Below, one piece after another: positions 60,801 through 64,000 of a stretch of 64,000 nt of DNA (positions within the stretch are counted from its first letter, which is position 1; the number at the start of each line of letters is the position of its first letter). The position numbers and the translations under genes were made by a program. A model generated the notes under the pieces. It had not been told where the DNA came from and searched no databases. It was given only the letters and a program-made list of their open reading frames with translations. The DNA is from Acanthornis magna (lineage: Eukaryota > Chordata > Aves > Passeriformes > Acanthizidae): NCBI GenBank assembly GCA_036785705.1, contig JAWUZG010000028.1, positions 1,612,001-1,676,000 of the forward strand, given 5' to 3'.

Positions 60801-63800
60801 TTGAAAATCATTGGAAATGTTGGCAGATCTTCAACAATTCTTTATAGGTTCCAGGTATTAAATATTTTAGAAGGAAAAGGTGTTTTTTCTTCTTTTCCCC
60901 AAGATTTTCTTGTCAGTTCTTTAGGAATTTATCACATTGTTCTTGTAGTAAAGTTCACATTGGTTCTGGAAAAGCATGCATCACAGAAACATGTGAGAAC
61001 AGAGTGAAAATTCAATAAAATAGAAATATAAAAGAGCTTCTTCCTTACTTCCTGGCTTATTCTTCCCGAGTTTGTAGAAACCTCACATCTCTCTCTACCA
61101 GTGAACTTCAGATAGGTATGAAGTACAGGGCCCAGGCAAGGATCCAGGTTAGCACAACATGAGGCACAGTTGATCATGTAGAAATTCGCCCTGAAAGCCC
61201 AGGTAATCCTGCTGGAGAACTGCAAATGTTGACTCTTCAGGTTAAATACCTAAATCTGTCCACCAAAGGTGTCTATCGAAACAGCAGTGTTTTTACAAGT
61301 GCTGAACACCTAAGTTCTTTGTTAAATCAACAGGAATTTGAAAATCACCTTGTAGACACAGATAAAATTAACATTTATTAACGTACAGGCTTACAGGAGT
61401 CTGCTTTAGAAGAGAGATCAAAACCCAGTTGTGCCACTTGTGCTCTTGGGGTTTGTAAAACACCACCAGTCAGAGAACCATTTGCAGCTCTGTCCTTCCC
61501 CAAAACTTGTTCTCTGCCCCCCACACTGAGGTATCCCTGAAAGCAGAAAAAAGAGGCAAAGATAGCAAGTGAAAATGCAGCTTCGCTAATTTTTATTTGA
61601 TTGCAAATGCAAATTGTCATTGCACTGCTATGTTAGATTAATAAAAGGCAGGTGCTGCTGTGCTGCCTCCCCATTGGGCAAATGTTCAGACCCAGGGCTT
61701 CTGCCTCCTGTGTCTCTCTAAAGGTCAGGACATTACTTGGCCACCTGTTCTAAAAAGAAACATGCAGGTATAGAAGCTTTTTTCCTTTTACTATTTCATT
61801 TAATACATGTAGCAAATAAGCAGTCACTGAAAACTGGACTTAAATTTTACCTTCATGCACAAATGAGAAAGCAAGCTGTACTGCAGATAATATTTTGCAG
61901 GAATATGACAGAATATATTGATTTTCTTTAATCCTGAAATTCACAGGACTAGTGGTACAGCTTTGTGCTTTGCTAGGATCTGTTTATCTAAAACTTTAAT
62001 GACAATTTTTTTGTTTTGTTTTTGGTTTTTTATTTGTTTGTTTGCTTTGTTATTTGTTTTTTTGGTTTTTTTAAACCTAATCGAATTTTGCAAACAGGAT
62101 TAGATCTTTCAACTCAGAGGCATTGATGAGAATGATTATGGAAGACCAAACCAAAGCAATTTTTTTTATTCGCAGTGACAGCACAGCAAGCTCCTTTCTA
62201 AAGGTGTCATGTGCAAACAGCTGTCAGCTTAGCATGGATCTGGCTTTGGACTTTCCAGCAATTTGGAAAGCTCCTGGGTTTCCACCTGAAAGAGTTACTG
62301 TGTGACAAGTTTTTTTGTGTGTGACCACTCTGGGAGGGAGGGGAGCAATGGGAGGCAATGCCACCTGCTTGGATTTTGGTGCTGTACTTGTTGCTCCCAA
62401 CTTCTGCATCCCTGTGGTAGCTCATTGCCTCTTTCAAAGGAAATATCCATCACATGTGTGCAGGAATCTTATTTTAACCAGTAAACATATGGTGAACATA
62501 GTCACTTTTTGCTGTGGCCAGAGTATTCAGTTTTTAGGGGTGAATCTGCTGCAGGGCATTGCCTTGAGGCAGGATGAGGTAGCAGAAGACAGAGCTTCCT
62601 GAAATAGATCCTAATTCACATTAATTTGGTTCATATTAACAAATTAATTCTTTGACATTGTGTTAATATGTAGAGGTAGAAGGAGACTCCAAAAGCACTT
62701 TCTTCTATGAACAGGGTTGGTAGAATCACCTTTAAAATTTCAGAGAACATTGCGGTTTTTGTCTGTTGGCAGTGTCAGAGGTACACTAATGATGCTAAAA
62801 CATTTCAGGTTGTCAGCAGTGACTTGCTTAGCAGGGGCTTTAGGGTCACCACTGCCTCTTTTAATTAATCTTTTAACAAGTAATGTCAGGACAATTTCTA
62901 GTACAGGGAGGTCATGGTTTTGATGGAAACATTTAGTGTCCACTGCCAAGACTGGAGAAAATTTGAAAATCTGGTTATTAAGCAGAGGTTTATTAGTGGT
63001 AAATTCTCTTTTATTTTTGGTGGGTATATGAGTATGTCTAATGCCTGCATCTCACCCTCCTGAGGCAATGTCAACACAAGCATCACCATCTTCTTTGGAA
63101 GCTGCAGGAAATTCTGGTGATTGCTAATTTATCCAATCATCCCATTACCTCACTGGGAGGCTGGCTGAATTTTGAGGAGTCTGTAAATGAAGGAATTGTC
63201 AGAGGAGGGATAATATCTGAGAAAGGAGTAAAGAAGTGATGTTAGTATAGAAAATATCCTTTTTGAATAGTTTGTTTCTATTGTGGTCAATTGTGGTCAA
63301 TTACGGTTATTACATTTTGTTTCCGCATATGCTTCTTGGCTGCTGCAGGAATGCTTTTACTTTTGCATTTATTTCCAAGCATTTTTCAAATTGTTTGATG
63401 TGTGCTGGGCTTTCCCTTTCAGCTCTCTCTGGAAACATTCCTCAAAGACAAGTGAGGACCTCCCTGTCTATCTCAGGGACGGTATCTCTGATAGCTGCTC
63501 TGATGAGCAAGGAACCATCTGTCTGAGAGTAGCTGGCGTTTGTGGAGGGGGAGACAATTTAAAGCTACAAACCAAAATAAAACTAGTGGTTGTATCCTAC
63601 AACATGTTACAGCATCATCCAGAAGAGCCTTGTTAGTCAAACTGAATGAGCTGCCTCTTGAAATGCTTAATCCTCTCTGAGCACTCCCGATCGAAACAGA
63701 GGCAGCAATGGAGAATGGCATATGTTATTCTCCCTGAATGCATTTAAGAAGAGTGTAGGTATGTGAAACTACAGTTATATAACTTGGTTCTGAGACAAGA

Positions 63801-64000
63801 AATAATGGAGTATAAAAGCAATGAGAAGGACAGTAAGGATGAAGATGAAAGTACAAGATCTGTGTTTCTGGTTTTTAATCACTATCAAGTCCATCAGAGA
63901 AATGAAAACAGAGTATGAACAACTGATGTAAAAGTATTTTTTCCAAATATGTTAATGTCTATTATGGAGTAGCACCTGCTACTGCATCGAAAGTTATTAG
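57839..64000. other. Unique non-coding sequence
   Basis: There are T-rich tracts at 59,683-59,698 and 62,007-62,073 (T with scattered G). The open frames at 57,907-58,284 (plus) and 58,310-58,068 (minus) overlap on opposite strands and match no family known to me. Nothing else is recognised. Confidence 0.5.

Noticed and set aside
1..64000. CRISPR arrays, bacterial operons, ribosome binding sites, tRNA or rRNA genes
   Set aside because: None was seen; the window has vertebrate repeats and no prokaryotic gene organisation.

Overview
The window looks like vertebrate nuclear DNA, most likely from a bird. It is AT-leaning and mostly non-coding, with no operon structure and no convincing long open frame. 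Its recognisable repeats are CR1 LINE 3' ends, including one with the bird-style CTATGATTCTA tail, a few badly decayed MIR-like SINE pieces, and one solo retroviral LTR. No mammalian L1 or Alu was recognised. This reading rests on family patterns known to me; I ran no alignment.

Layout: positions 1-1,880 are unique sequence with a T27 run and an old MIR-like piece. A CpG-rich island at about 1,880-2,700 carries a GC box and an NRF1-like site and is the best promoter candidate. A (TG)n...(CA)n inverted microsatellite follows at 2,949-3,016, and a small GC-rich patch lies at 3,960-4,125. From there to 24.5 kb the window is intron-like or intergenic, with two CR1 fragments, three MIR-like pieces, a T/G-rich low-complexity block and a 25-bp palindrome. 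A minus-strand solo LTR of 448 bp with TG...CA ends and 4-bp target duplications sits at 24,551-24,998. The stretch 25-48 kb is almost repeat-free and holds only weak exon-like segments, a hexanucleotide repeat, a polypurine tract and a G-quadruplex motif. At 48.4-50.3 kb there are two minus-strand CR1 pieces around a 53-base T run that looks like the poly(A) tail of a minus-strand retrocopy, because AATAAA lies 19 bases upstream of the tail. A 33/32-bp minisatellite with a three-unit higher-order period lies at 51,065-51,293. The rest carries two more CR1 copies and unique sequence.

No protein-coding gene can be named. The few exon-like segments (splice acceptor, open frame, splice donor) are hypotheses only, since such pairs also arise by chance in 64 kb. 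The simplest reading is a large intron or gene desert next to, or containing, one CpG-island promoter.
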